Under the pieces are notes generated by a model. It was not told where the DNA came from, made no database searches, and saw only the letters and a program-made list of their open reading frames with translations. Positions 26,234 through 33,533 of a stretch of DNA of 33,706 nt are shown in pieces. Every line of letters begins with the position of its first letter. The stretch's first letter is position 1. The translations under genes were made by a program, and so were the position numbers. Origin of the DNA: Burkholderiales bacterium (GTDB lineage Bacteria; Pseudomonadota; Gammaproteobacteria; Burkholderiales; Ga0077523); contig JALHMS010000010.1 in assembly GCA_022843925.1 (NCBI GenBank), positions 134,257 through 167,962 of the forward strand, read 5' to 3'.

Positions 26234-26802
26234 GGTCCGGCAGCGCCCACCAGTCCTGCCTCGTAGCCTTGCCGCGAGGAAACGACCGTCCGGCTGACGG
26301 CACGATGCAGGCCGCGCCACGGGGCCAGGTCTCTTCCCGTCGCGCGTGGTTCCGCCAGTGCATTCCTCACCCTCGTATCCGCCACGACAACGGCTCCCAG
26401 CCACGTGGACGAAGTTGGGCCAATGGCAATCTCGGCGGGACACCCCGATGCGATGTAGCAATTCCGGGGCGCCAGACCTGGCCCCGTTCTTCGCGGACGC
26501 CGGTAAGCGAGCACTTCCCCCCGCCCCCGGAACCAGGCCGGCGCGATGATCGGCCGGCGTCAGGGAACCTTACAAGGCGCACCTCGGCAGGAGTCGCGCC
26601 GATCTGAATGGGTGAAATTTTCCCTGCGCATTCAATCCGGAGGATGCCGGGACCCCCGCCCGGGGTTGGTTCGTGCTACGGGAGCCTCTGCACCGCCTGT
26701 GCGATCGCGACGGAGGTCGTCCGGGCGGTCGACGCGAAGGACCAGGCCGCTGTCGGACACGGCGGTGTTGTCGACATCAATCAGAGAGTCAAAAGGAACA
26801 CC
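26234..26802. other. Gene-free stretch between two PEP-CTERM genes
   Basis: This is 569 bp with several open frames but none that resembles a protein on either strand. I found no clear dyad, sigma-54 promoter (TGGCAC-N5-TTGC) or repeat unit. The short sequence CAAGGCGCACCT occurs here (about 26573) and in similar form before the preceding gene (about 25636), which may be chance. Confidence 0.4.
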
Positions 26803-27291
26803 ATGGATATCCGAAACATCGCCGCTGCGCTGGCACTGACCGCCGCCTCCGGCGCCACCCTCGCCGTCGGCCCGGGGCCGCTCGGCACCATCGACAACCA
26901 GCCGATCGCCATCAGCAACATCGTCCCGATGGGGATCTTCCAGGACGTGTACTCGTTCACCATCACCGATCCCGGCAGCCTGTCGGGCAACGCCGTTGCG
27001 GTCAACTTCAGCCCATACAACATCCTGGGCCTGACGGTCACGCTGCAGGACTCGAGCTTTGCAGTTCTCGGCAGCGACGCCACGCCGGCCGACGGCTTCA
27101 GCTTCGTCAACCTGGCCGCCGGCACCTACGCACTGAACGTACTCGGCTTTGCCACCGGCGCTTCGGGCGGTTTCTATAGCGGCGGATTCGTCGCGACGAC
27201 GGCGCCGATCCCCGAGCCCGGGACGTACGCCTTGATGCTTGCCGGCCTGGGCATCATCGGCGCCATCGCCCGCCGTAGCCGCTCGGCTTGA
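26803..27291 (+). CDS. FxDxF-type PEP-CTERM exported protein
   Basis: The 162-residue protein has a signal peptide (MDIRNIAAALALTAASGATLA) and a short motif FQDVYSFTI near residue 47, resembling the FxDxF-type PEP-CTERM family. Beta-rich repeats follow, and the C-terminus is PIPEPGTYALMLAGLGIIGAIARRSRSA. AAAAGGAACACC precedes the ATG. The likely location is the cell surface or the extracellular matrix. Confidence 0.9.
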   Translation: MDIRNIAAALALTAASGATLAVGPGPLGTIDNQPIAISNIVPMGIFQDVYSFTITDPGSLSGNAVAVNFSPYNILGLTVTLQDSSFAVLGSDATPADGFSFVNLAAGTYALNVLGFATGASGGFYSGGFVATTAPIPEPGTYALMLAGLGIIGAIARRSRSA

Positions 27292-27300
27292 CCAGGGCCC

Positions 27301-27326
27301 CAGGGGAAAGCGCGGGGTATCCCCTG
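27301..27326 (+). terminator. Possible GC-rich hairpin after the PEP-CTERM gene
   Basis: CAGGGGA and TCCCCTG form a perfect 7-bp stem with a 12-base loop, 9 bp after the stop codon. No T-tract follows, so it may be only a stabilising hairpin. Confidence 0.3.
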
Positions 27327-27458
27327 TCACCGGGTCGCGTCCTTCGCGGCGCTGCCCGGTGAAGCACCCCATTTCTTCTGTCTTCGGGGCAGCGCGAAGA
27401 CGCCGTGGGGAACGCATGGGGTCAGGTGCTGAGGCGTTGGTCATCGGCCTGGTCCTCC

Positions 27459-28293
27459 GGTCGGACCCACGCAACCTCCTGATCTAGCTCACGCTTCATT
27501 CCACGGATAGCTGTTTCTCACGCTTGGACGGCCATTTTCGCCGGCCATTTCATGGCGGTGAGCCGCCTCGGGCTCACACAGGACACCGGTCGTTCCTGAA
27601 ACGTCGACGTGTCGATGGCGAGCCGCAATGCCGAGGTCTGATTTCACCTTCGCAACGAAGTCCGGCGATCGCGCCGGCCCATTCAGGCGCTTGCGCGCGA
27701 CCGTCCGATTGCAGCGACTCGTCGACCCATTCGCGGTGCGCCGCCTGAAGCGCGGCCGGTTCAGCCCATCCGGGCAGTTCGCACAGCGCCTCGATGTCGA
27801 TGACGCCGTCGCGCGCGGGAGGCGCCTGGATCTGCGCATAGCCGCCATGGGCCCACTCTGCGGGATGGGAGACAACTCCCGCACGCGCCAAATTCAGATC
27901 GATGTACGCCCTGCACCGCATGAGATGACCGGCGGCCCGGACAGCCGTGGCGTGATACCGGTCTTCCTAGTACGCACCTGTCCTCCCTTTGCGTTGGTTG
28001 TACTCGGGAGCCGTCCTCCCGGCGACGAGTTGGAGGCTCTGCGCGATGACGTTCGGGGCAGTGTGTTTCACCGATCCCGGGCGGACTCGAGAAGGAACTC
28101 CCTTTGGTGGCACCGGTGGGTCAGGTGCCAGACATGACCAGGTAGGTGGTATCGGTTCGCTCGGGGCATCGTGTCGACCCGCCAGGCTCGACGGCCCGTA
28201 CTGGCAACGAAACACGTGCTCCAAGGCTTGGAACAGGCGGTCTCTGACGCCGTTGTTTCGCGCGATCAGGAGGTTGAGTGGGTCCGACCCCGG
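27459..28293 (-). mobile_element. REP-bounded element carrying a decayed Y1 transposase
   Basis: The left end (from 27459, GGTCGGACCCACGCAACC followed by TCCTGATC) and the right end (28262-28293, read on the other strand) match at 25 of 26 positions as inverted repeats. Between them lies a transposase pseudogene on the minus strand. A second repeat type, GGGTCAGGT, occurs at 27418 and 28118. The arrangement is that of a REP-associated tyrosine transposase locus. Confidence 0.7.
27489..28085 (-). pseudogene. REP-associated (Y1/IS200-like) transposase, C-terminal part, decayed
   Basis: The minus strand reads VIAQSLQLVAGRTAPEYNQR KGRTGAY, an amber stop (27969-27967, where relatives have Trp), EDRYHATAV, then RCRAYIDLNLARAGVVSHPAEWAHGGYAQIQ. 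This is the classic C-terminal half of Y1 transposases. Near 27665 the frame shifts and continues with DFVAKVKSDLGIAARHRHVDVS and EPEAAHRHEMAGENGRPS. The HUH/tyrosine catalytic half is not recognisable upstream. At least one nonsense change and one frameshift make it inactive. Confidence 0.82.
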
Positions 28294-28315
28294 AGAGCTG
28301 AGTGCCCCGCTTCCG

Positions 28316-28966
28316 CTACCTCCGCCCTGGCAGGCTGACGAACACGAAACACTGCTCCAGCCGCGAGAGCCCGGGCACCCGCAGGGACAGCACACGAGCA
28401 TGGCAGTGCGGCTCGTGCACGCCGAACAACCGGCCGAGTTCCTCGCCCTCGCGCAGCAGGGGCGAGTGGGGCGTGAAGAACGAGCCGTGCCGGATGCTGA
28501 ACAGGAGGTCGTCGTCCGTTCCCCGATAGAAGTCGGTGCGCCAGGTGCCGTGCCAGCACGACAGGACGATCTCGCCGCTGGCTTCGTCGCGCAGCCACGA
28601 CCGGCCACGCAGCAGCCCTTCGTTGACGCACGCATAGCGCCGACCGTCGAGCGTGAAGGCCTGCATCACGCCGTCGAGCGGCACGTGGAAGAACGTGATC
28701 TCCGTCATCGGATCGCCACGGTCGTCGTGCAGCCGCAGGCGCAGTTCCCGGAAAGAGAGCAGTTGCTGCCAGATACCCCACGCGAACGGTCCGCCCTGCA
28801 GTCGCGCGGCGGCCGCGCGGCGCACCATATCGACGGTCACGTGCCGATCCGTCGCCTCTCGCCGGCGCTCCTCCCGGATGGCCCACCACGACATCAGCGC
28901 GACGATGACCGCGACCGTAGAGAGCGTGCCGTAGATGACAAGGTCGGCGTAGCTGTCCAGGCTCAT
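28316..28966 (-). CDS. Hypothetical membrane-anchored protein
   Basis: The 216-residue protein has one N-terminal membrane segment (LVIYGTLSTVAVIVALMSWWAI), then a basic stretch and a cytoplasmic domain. Recognisable features are WGIWQQLLSFRELRLRL, EITFFHVPLDGVMQAFTLDG, LSCWHGTWRTDFYRG and LFSIRHGSFFTPHSPLLREG. I do not recognise the family. The ATG at 28966 has only GGGG in front. The same frame stays open and protein-like upstream to the GFA stop, so the true N-terminus may be longer. Confidence 0.75.
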   Translation of the reverse strand: MSLDSYADLVIYGTLSTVAVIVALMSWWAIREERRREATDRHVTVDMVRRAAAARLQGGPFAWGIWQQLLSFRELRLRLHDDRGDPMTEITFFHVPLDGVMQAFTLDGRRYACVNEGLLRGRSWLRDEASGEIVLSCWHGTWRTDFYRGTDDDLLFSIRHGSFFTPHSPLLREGEELGRLFGVHEPHCHARVLSLRVPGLSRLEQCFVFVSLPGRR

Positions 28967-29290
28967 CCCCGAGGCATCCCGGACGGAGAGCGCTGCGAGC
29001 GCCGGTGCCAGGTGTTGTGCCCTTCGCGGTCGATAGCCGCCCTCGAACGCACGCCACCCTCGGTCGACGATGAAGAGCTTCGCGCCGCCGGGTGCGCGGG
29101 AGCGATGGGGCTCCGCACCGTCGGGCCAGCCGATGCCCGGCGGAGGGTCGCGGAAGACATCGAACCATCTGCGCCAGTCCTCCGCCCGCAGCGAGACCAG
29201 TGCCTCGTGCTCCAGTTTGCGCGGCGCCCGTGCGGATCGGCGGGCGCCGGGTACGCATCGGGACGGCTCACGTGGTTGTCGTCGGCGACA
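28967..29290 (-). other. Open coding-like frame without a normal start, in frame with the downstream gene
   Basis: Between the GFA stop codon and the ATG at 28966 the same minus frame is open for 108 codons. It reads KLEHEALVSLRAEDWRRWFD, VFRDPPPGIGWPDG and AKLFIVDRGWRAFEGGY, with G/C-rich third positions like a gene. It contains no ATG, GTG or TTG. It could be an N-terminal extension starting at CTG, or a gene whose 5' end was lost. Confidence 0.5.
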
Positions 29291-29689
29291 TCAGGAAGGG
29301 TACCGCTCGAACTCGGGCAGCGCATTCATGCGACTCACCCAGCCGAGCCGCTCCGCCGTCTGGATCTGGACGGCCGGGGGCAGTGCATCGGGGTCGCCGA
29401 GCGTGGCGGCATGGACATCGACGCGCCCCGGGATCACCGCTTCGTTCCGGTAGAAGAGCCCGGCGCCGCAGTCGGAACAGAAGGATCGCATCGCCGTCCC
29501 CGACGCGTTGATCGTTCTGGGCGTGCCCGAGCGGATCGTGAGCGCGGCCTCCGGATAGATGGCCCACGCCACGAACGGCGCGCCGGCGCTGCGACGGCAG
29601 TCGGTGGAATGGCAAACGGCGGCGACGTGGGGTTCGCCCGACAGCTCGCAACGGATGGCGCCGCAGCGACCGCTTCCCGCATGGATCAT
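29291..29689 (-). CDS. GFA/CENP-V-like zinc-binding protein
   Basis: The 132-residue protein has the paired cysteine motifs of the glutathione-dependent formaldehyde-activating (GFA) fold: GRCGAIRCEL, CHSTDCRRSAGAPFVAWA and FCSDCGAGLFYRNE. These cysteines bind structural and catalytic zinc in the family. The ATG at 29689 follows GGAGG at ideal spacing. Most GFA-like proteins have no proven substrate, and a formaldehyde role should not be assumed. 29690-29904 upstream holds no gene, only one GGGTCTGACCC unit (29757-29767). Confidence 0.9.
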   Translation of the reverse strand: MIHAGSGRCGAIRCELSGEPHVAAVCHSTDCRRSAGAPFVAWAIYPEAALTIRSGTPRTINASGTAMRSFCSDCGAGLFYRNEAVIPGRVDVHAATLGDPDALPPAVQIQTAERLGWVSRMNALPEFERYPS

Positions 29690-29905
29690 GGTGTGGCCTC
29701 CGTCCCGCGATATCGATGGCGCGGAGTGTAGCGAGCGGGAGATCGGGCGTTTGGGCGGGTCTGACCCGAGGACCCAATTCTGCGATGACGGCGTCGGGGG
29801 GACTCGAAACGTCGGGAACAGACCGGACAGGGGTACATCCTCCGCTTCTCGCCTTACGGCCTCCGCGAGGTGCATGGCACGGACCGTATCGCGAGCCTCG
29901 CATCG

Positions 29906-30119
29906 AGTAAGCCACCGCGGCTTCGTGCAGGACACCGCTCGTTCCTGAAACGCCCAGGTCACGATGGCGGGCCGCGTTGCCAAGGTCCGCCTTTGCCTTC
30001 GTGACAACGTCTGGCGAGCCCATTGCGATCGCGGAGATCCAATCGGGCATCCGCGCGCGAACTTCCGATTTCAGCAACTCATCGAGCCATTCATGCTGTG
30101 CTGCCTGAAGCTCCGACAC
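29906..30119 (-). pseudogene. Fragment of the same Y1 transposase (C-terminal)
   Basis: The minus strand encodes SELQAAQHEWLDELLKSEVR, PDWISAIAMGSPDVVTKAKADLGNAARHRDL and VSGTSGVLHEAAVAYS. This aligns with the C-terminal part of the copy at 27.5 kb, but here frame is kept across the site where that copy is shifted. No upstream half is present. Instead it joins an IS1182-like fragment. Confidence 0.72.
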
Positions 30120-30187
30120 GACACCAAATCCGAGAGATTGCACCGGTCCGCCTCCGGAAGGTCCGGCCTCCAGCAAGAAAGGAGACC

Positions 30188-30229
30188 TGACCCTTTAGGC
30201 TTGCCCCTTGACCCTTTAGGCTTGCCCCT
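30188..30229. repeat. Exact tandem duplication of a 21-bp unit
   Basis: The unit begins TGACCCTTTAGGC and ends TTGCCCCT, and it occurs twice head-to-tail (30188-30208 and 30209-30229). It lies exactly where the IS1182-like transposase fragment is cut off and overlaps an ACCTGACCC repeat (30185-30193). In the minus frame it gives RGKPKGS twice. Confidence 0.9.
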
Positions 30230-30520
30230 GAGGGCGATGAAGACGACGTGATCTCGACACGCGGCTTCGATGCGCCGTGAGCTGATGATGCCGCGGCTAT
30301 AGGCGAACAGGACGATCTTCAGCAGCACGCCGGGGTGGTACGCGGGGGCGCCGGTCAGGTCGTTCTTGAGCGCCGCGGAGAACGGTGAGAGGTCGAGCTC
30401 GTCATCGATGAGCACGTGCAGCGCATGCTCGAAGGTGCCGGGAAGGATTTGCTTGGCGAAGTCCACGGGGATGAACTTGGGCTGCATGTCGACGTCCCGA
30501 TAGCGCGCCATCTCGACCAC
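30230..30520 (-). pseudogene. IS1182-type (DUF772) transposase, 5' fragment only
   Basis: The minus-strand translation MARYRDVDMQPKFIPVDFAK QILPGTFEHALHVLID and LDLSPFSAALKNDLTGAPAYHPGVLLKIVLFAYSRGI is the typical N-terminus of IS1182/ISNCY-like transposases. It ends near HVVFIALRG. The DDE catalytic domain is missing. An ATG at 30511 (MARYRD) is the likely original start. The fragment lies between the repeat region and the distal end of the attC array. Confidence 0.85.
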
Positions 30521-30597
30521 CCATGTAGCAACGAGGTTGCGCAGATGATGCCGAGCGCTATCCCTCGGGGCAAGGGGCGGGAGGGGGTTTTTCTACA

Positions 30598-30694
30598 GCC
30601 TCAACGTGAAGCTAACCGGCCGCCGGAGCGCGAAGCGCGGAGGGAACCCAACAGCGCTGCTGTTGGGCGGTCCGCGTTGAGCGCCGAGTTAGGC
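30598..30694 (-). other. Integron attC site 1
   Basis: Read on the minus strand it begins with R'' GCCTAAC (30694-30688) and L'' GCTCAACGCGGACCGCC. After a central hairpin (CCCAACAGC/GCTGTTGGG) come L' GGCGGCCGGTTAGC and an R'-like GTTGAGGC (30605-30598). The L arms pair with unpaired bases on one strand only, the hallmark of attC. The stop codon TAA of the upstream cassette gene lies inside R''. Confidence 0.78.
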
Positions 30695-31018
30695 CGCACC
30701 GACCGAGGGAAACCACGTGTCGAGCTTGGAGTCACCGTACGTTCGCAGCACTTGAGAGATTACGACTTGGTAGCCGTTGAGCCAAGAAGACTGCTTGGAC
30801 TTGGCCTGTAGATGCGCGGGGTGCCGCATGAGTTGCTCCAGTGCCTCCATTGACTCCCAGTAGTAGACGTTGGAGACCAGCCCCGTCTTCGGGTTCTCCC
30901 AAGATTCTTCGCCCAGGTAACCGGGTGTCGTCTTTGCGATCTGCGCAATCGTTTCGTCGAGCCGGTAGAACTCATCGTCCCACTCGCCCTTGGCAAAGAT
31001 GAAAGTTGCTGAGTACAC
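30689..31018 (-). CDS. Antibiotic-biosynthesis-monooxygenase-like protein (gene cassette)
   Basis: The 109-residue protein starts VYSATFIFAKGEWDDEFYRL. It contains DETIAQIAKTTPGYLGEESW, NVYYWESMEALEQLMRHPAHLQAKSK and LNGYQVVISQVLRTYG, a ferredoxin-like ABM-fold protein of a type often found in integron cassettes. The GTG at 31018 follows AAAGGACC. The frame upstream is not family-like. Its stop codon is embedded in attC site 1, the usual cassette arrangement (gene, then attC). Function is unknown, possibly a small oxygenase or heme/hydrophobe-binding protein. Confidence 0.85.
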   Translation of the reverse strand: MYSATFIFAKGEWDDEFYRLDETIAQIAKTTPGYLGEESWENPKTGLVSNVYYWESMEALEQLMRHPAHLQAKSKQSSWLNGYQVVISQVLRTYGDSKLDTWFPSVGAA

Positions 31019-31124
31019 GGCGGTCCTTTTCGTCCTGTGGTTCACACACGCATGAGGTTTACCTGTTCTCTCGTGCATCGTCTCCGAAGCGCAAGGGTTT
31101 GTACGACAGCAACGCGCATGCGCG

Positions 31125-31235
31125 GCCGAACGTTCGAGGTAACAGGCGCGGAGCGGCATGGCTGGCATGGGCAAGAATGAAATGGTGCCCATGCGAGCTA
31201 TGCCGTGGAGCGTCCGGTTCACCGCGGGGTTCGGC
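31125..31235 (-). other. Integron attC site 2
   Basis: On the minus strand it starts with GCCGAAC (31235-31229) and ends with GTTCGGC (31131-31125). The inner arms GGTGAACCGGACGC...CGGCAT and GGTAACAGGCGC...CGGCAT (the latter read on the plus strand) pair with extra unpaired bases. Site length is 111 bp. The brnA stop codon lies 1 bp before it. The site belongs to the brnTA cassette. Confidence 0.7.
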
Positions 31236-31236
31236 G

Positions 31237-31518
31237 TCATTTCGGCGCAGAGCGCGCCAATTCTTCGGCCATGCGGGTTTGCCAACCAGGCCCAGTTGCC
31301 CGCCAACGCTGAATGACATCTTCTGTCAGTCGAATCGAGATGAGTCGCTTCGGATTGGGTGAACGGGGGCGGCCTCCTTTGTTCACCTCGCCTCGAGCGA
31401 GCATTTCATCTGTGAGTTCGGGAAGCTCCTCGTACTCGTGCGGCTGAATCACATGGTCAGCCACGCGAGACAGATCAGACCCCAAGGAGGGGTGCGATGC
31501 GCGCTTGCTCACGGTCAT
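31237..31518 (-). CDS. brnA: BrnA antitoxin (gene cassette)
   Basis: The 93-residue protein ends PNPKRLISIRLTEDVIQRWR ATGPGWQTRMAEELA, the ribbon-helix-helix-type C-terminus of BrnA. ELPELTDEMLARGEVNKGGRPRS precedes it. It follows and overlaps the BrnT gene by 44 bp, as usual (toxin first). It should bind BrnT and repress the shared promoter. Confidence 0.92.
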   Translation of the reverse strand: MTVSKRASHPSLGSDLSRVADHVIQPHEYEELPELTDEMLARGEVNKGGRPRSPNPKRLISIRLTEDVIQRWRATGPGWQTRMAEELARSAPK

Positions 31519-31750
31519 TGGCTTTCCTCATGCTGAAAATGTGACGATCCGCGCCACGCGGTGTGTACCCGACGACGACCATGCGATCGCCGACGTAGCC
31601 AAAACAGATCATGCGGCTCTCACCATAGTCCCGACGCTGATCTTCCACCTCGAAGTGCGGCCCCTGGAAAACGAGGCGCGCATCTTCAAAATCAAGGCCG
31701 CGAGCGGCAAGAGTGTGTTCCCGCTTAGCGATGTCGTATGTCAGATTCAC
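31475..31750 (-). CDS. brnT: BrnT toxin (gene cassette)
   Basis: This 91-residue RelE-fold ribonuclease toxin has the family pattern ARGLDFEDARLVFQGPHFEV, DQRRDYGESRMICFGYVGDR MVVVGYTPRG and ISMRKAN-type IFSMRKANDREQ. All conserved regions seem intact. It is the first gene of the cassette, 61 bp after the preceding attC site, a typical position for a cassette carrying its own promoter, which toxin-antitoxin cassettes usually do. Confidence 0.93.
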   Translation of the reverse strand: MNLTYDIAKREHTLAARGLDFEDARLVFQGPHFEVEDQRRDYGESRMICFGYVGDRMVVVGYTPRGADRHIFSMRKANDREQARIAPLLGV

Positions 31751-31811
31751 ATGGTTACTGTATCTACATTAACCGGGGAGGACAAGCGAAGAGGGAGGTC
31801 ATCTCCATGAC

Positions 31812-31895
31812 GCCGAACGCTTAGTTGAGCAGCCGCCGTGCACGGCGGCGAAATGGGAAGAAGCGCTCATACGGCGGGGTGCTCGAACGTTGAGT
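31812..31895 (-). other. Integron attC site 3
   Basis: On the minus strand it reads R'' ACTCAAC (31895-31889), L'' TTCGAGCACCCCGCCGT, a central hairpin, L' pairing (TTGAGCAGCCGCCGT on the plus strand) and R' GTTCGGC (31818-31812). Site length is 84 bp. R' here is the perfect complement of R'' of attC site 2, as expected for the two ends of one cassette (brnTA). Confidence 0.78.
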
Positions 31896-33444
31896 TGGAC
31901 GAGTGCCGCTTCGCCAGCGGCGCGTGCTTATCGGAAATTCTATTCGCCCCGTGCGCGCCCCGATAGCGCAATCCGCCCTCGACATCGGTAAGTGGCGCGA
32001 GGTCAGACAGCGCAAAGCGGCAGTAGGGGCGTGAGTTGCGTGATGAGGCGAGGTGGACGGTCCACCGGGAAGACGCGGGCTTCGTCTTCTCGGGTCCACG
32101 GGGCGCGATCGCACCTGCGCATCGGCGCATCGAAGGGCTCATGGGGCGACTCCCGTATCGGCGCTCGGAGGCGAGGCGCCGCAGCGGATGCGCGGTCCGC
32201 GCACGAAGGCACAGCCGCACGTCGGGCAGTGTGTGTGCGTACGCGGTGCGCCGAGGCGCTGAAGGTAGTGGGACCAGTGCTCCGGTGGGGTGGTGACGGG
32301 CGATGGTGCGGAGGCGGACGCAGCCGCGGGGGCGATCACGGCGAGTGCTCTGGCGCGGCGCGCCGTGGCGCGTGGGGCGTACAGGCCGTAGGCGCGCAGC
32401 TGATGCTGGCCGGTGGGCGCCACGTGACTGAGGACGCGCTGCAGGAAGGCCGCCGGTGCGAGCGTGAGGAATGCCTGGTCCCCGGTGGCGTGGTCGAGAT
32501 GCCGGAATCGGACCTGGGTGGCGTCGGCGTGGACGATCTGGGAATTGTTCATGGGGCCGCCGCGCACGTAGCGCGCGAGGTAGGCCGCGACACCGTGACC
32601 ATGGGCATAGCGCGTACGCACATGCACGTTCCACTTCAGTCGATGCAGGCGGGTGAGCGTGCGTCGCCACAGGGCGAGGTCCCAGTCGCGCGGCAGGCGC
32701 AGGGCACCGGCGTCGAGTTGGGCGCACACGTCGGCGAGCAGGCGTCCGCGGAAGGCGGCCATGAGGGCGCGCGCGGGGAGGAAGTGGCTGCGTCGCGGGG
32801 CATGCCAGTGGCCGGCGTCGGTGAGTCCACCATCGGTGATGAGCACGTGCACGTGAGGATGGATGCCCAGGGCGCGGCCCCAGCTGTGGAGCGCCATGAG
32901 GATGCCGGGGGTGGCCCCCAGATGCCGTGGATCGGCGAGGAAGTGCTGCAAGGTGCGGTGGGTCACGGCGAAGAGCAGCTGGCCCATGGCGCGGCGATTG
33001 GCGCACCACAGGGCATTGAGTTCGTGCGGGATGGTGAAGATGAGGTGGTGATGCGCCACCGGCAGGAGTCGGGTCTCGAGGCGCGCGAGCCAATGGGCGC
33101 TGGCGAGGCGCTGGCACTGCGGGCAACTGCGATGGCGGCACGAGTGGTACCAGCGACGTTGCGTGTGACCGGCAGGACAGATCTGGAGATGGCCACCGAG
33201 GGCCGGCGTGCGGCATCGGCCGATCTGCCGCGCGGCATGGCGCTGTTCGGCACTCAGCGCGTAGCGCTGAGTACAGGTGGCTTGGTGTTGCCGGACGATC
33301 GCCCCCAGATTCGCCTGCACCGTTCGGCCTCCGCTGGCCATCGTTGCCACGACATCCTGACTTCAGGATCACTTCGCCGCACAGCACCGCGCCTCTCACG
33401 AGCGACGCGGCTTCACACCTCCCGCGAAGCGGGACTCGTTCAAC
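31894..33444 (-). mobile_element. IS91-family element between two attC sites
   Basis: The two ends are inverted copies: GCGAAGCGGGACTCGTTCAAC at the right (33424-33444) matches the left end read on the other strand at 19 of 21 positions. Each includes a small perfect hairpin (GCCGCT/AGCGGC at 31905-31921; CCCGC/GCGGG at 33421-33433). The only gene inside is an IS91-type transposase. GTTC/GAAC tetranucleotides, the known IS91 target type, are present at both borders. The borders coincide with attC core sequences. 31896-32138 (behind the transposase) has no gene. Confidence 0.6.
32139..33350 (-). CDS. IS91-family transposase (Y2 HUH)
   Basis: The 403-residue protein has an N-terminal zinc-binding region (CPAGHTQRRWYHSCRHRSCPQCQ, residues 58-80), the HUH motif HPHVHVLITDGG (164-175) and the double-tyrosine motif YLARY (Tyr257 and Tyr261). 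It is full length for the family and shows no frame damage, so it may be active. It would mobilise the element by rolling-circle transposition. Orientation is the same as the flanking attC sites. Confidence 0.95.
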   Translation of the reverse strand: MATMASGGRTVQANLGAIVRQHQATCTQRYALSAEQRHAARQIGRCRTPALGGHLQICPAGHTQRRWYHSCRHRSCPQCQRLASAHWLARLETRLLPVAHHHLIFTIPHELNALWCANRRAMGQLLFAVTHRTLQHFLADPRHLGATPGILMALHSWGRALGIHPHVHVLITDGGLTDAGHWHAPRRSHFLPARALMAAFRGRLLADVCAQLDAGALRLPRDWDLALWRRTLTRLHRLKWNVHVRTRYAHGHGVAAYLARYVRGGPMNNSQIVHADATQVRFRHLDHATGDQAFLTLAPAAFLQRVLSHVAPTGQHQLRAYGLYAPRATARRARALAVIAPAAASASAPSPVTTPPEHWSHYLQRLGAPRTHTHCPTCGCAFVRGPRIRCGASPPSADTGVAP

Positions 33445-33533
33445 GTTCAAGGTGAGGGGCTGCCGGAGCCCGAAGGGCGGAGGGAACCGAGATGCGCAGC
33501 TTCTCGGCAGTCCCCTCGACCGCAGGGTTAGCC
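33438..33533 (-). other. Integron attC site 4
   Basis: On the minus strand it reads R'' GGCTAAC (33533-33527), L'' GGTCGAGGGGACTGCCG, a central hairpin, L' pairing with GGTGAGGGGCTGCCG (plus strand) and R' GTTGAAC (33444-33438). L'' and L' are complementary except for one extra C and one extra A on one side, exactly the extrahelical-base pattern of attC. Site length is 96 bp. 33351-33437 between the IS91 gene and this site is non-coding. Confidence 0.82.

Noticed and set aside
29291-29689. Considered a formaldehyde-detoxification link between the GFA protein and the demethylating dehydrogenase
   Set aside because: They are 24 kb apart with unrelated genes between, and most GFA-fold proteins are not shown to act on formaldehyde.
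31867-33450. 527-codon minus-strand frame overlapping the IS91 transposase
   Set aside because: The translation is proline/arginine-rich shadow sequence. The transposase frame with HUH and YLARY is the real gene.
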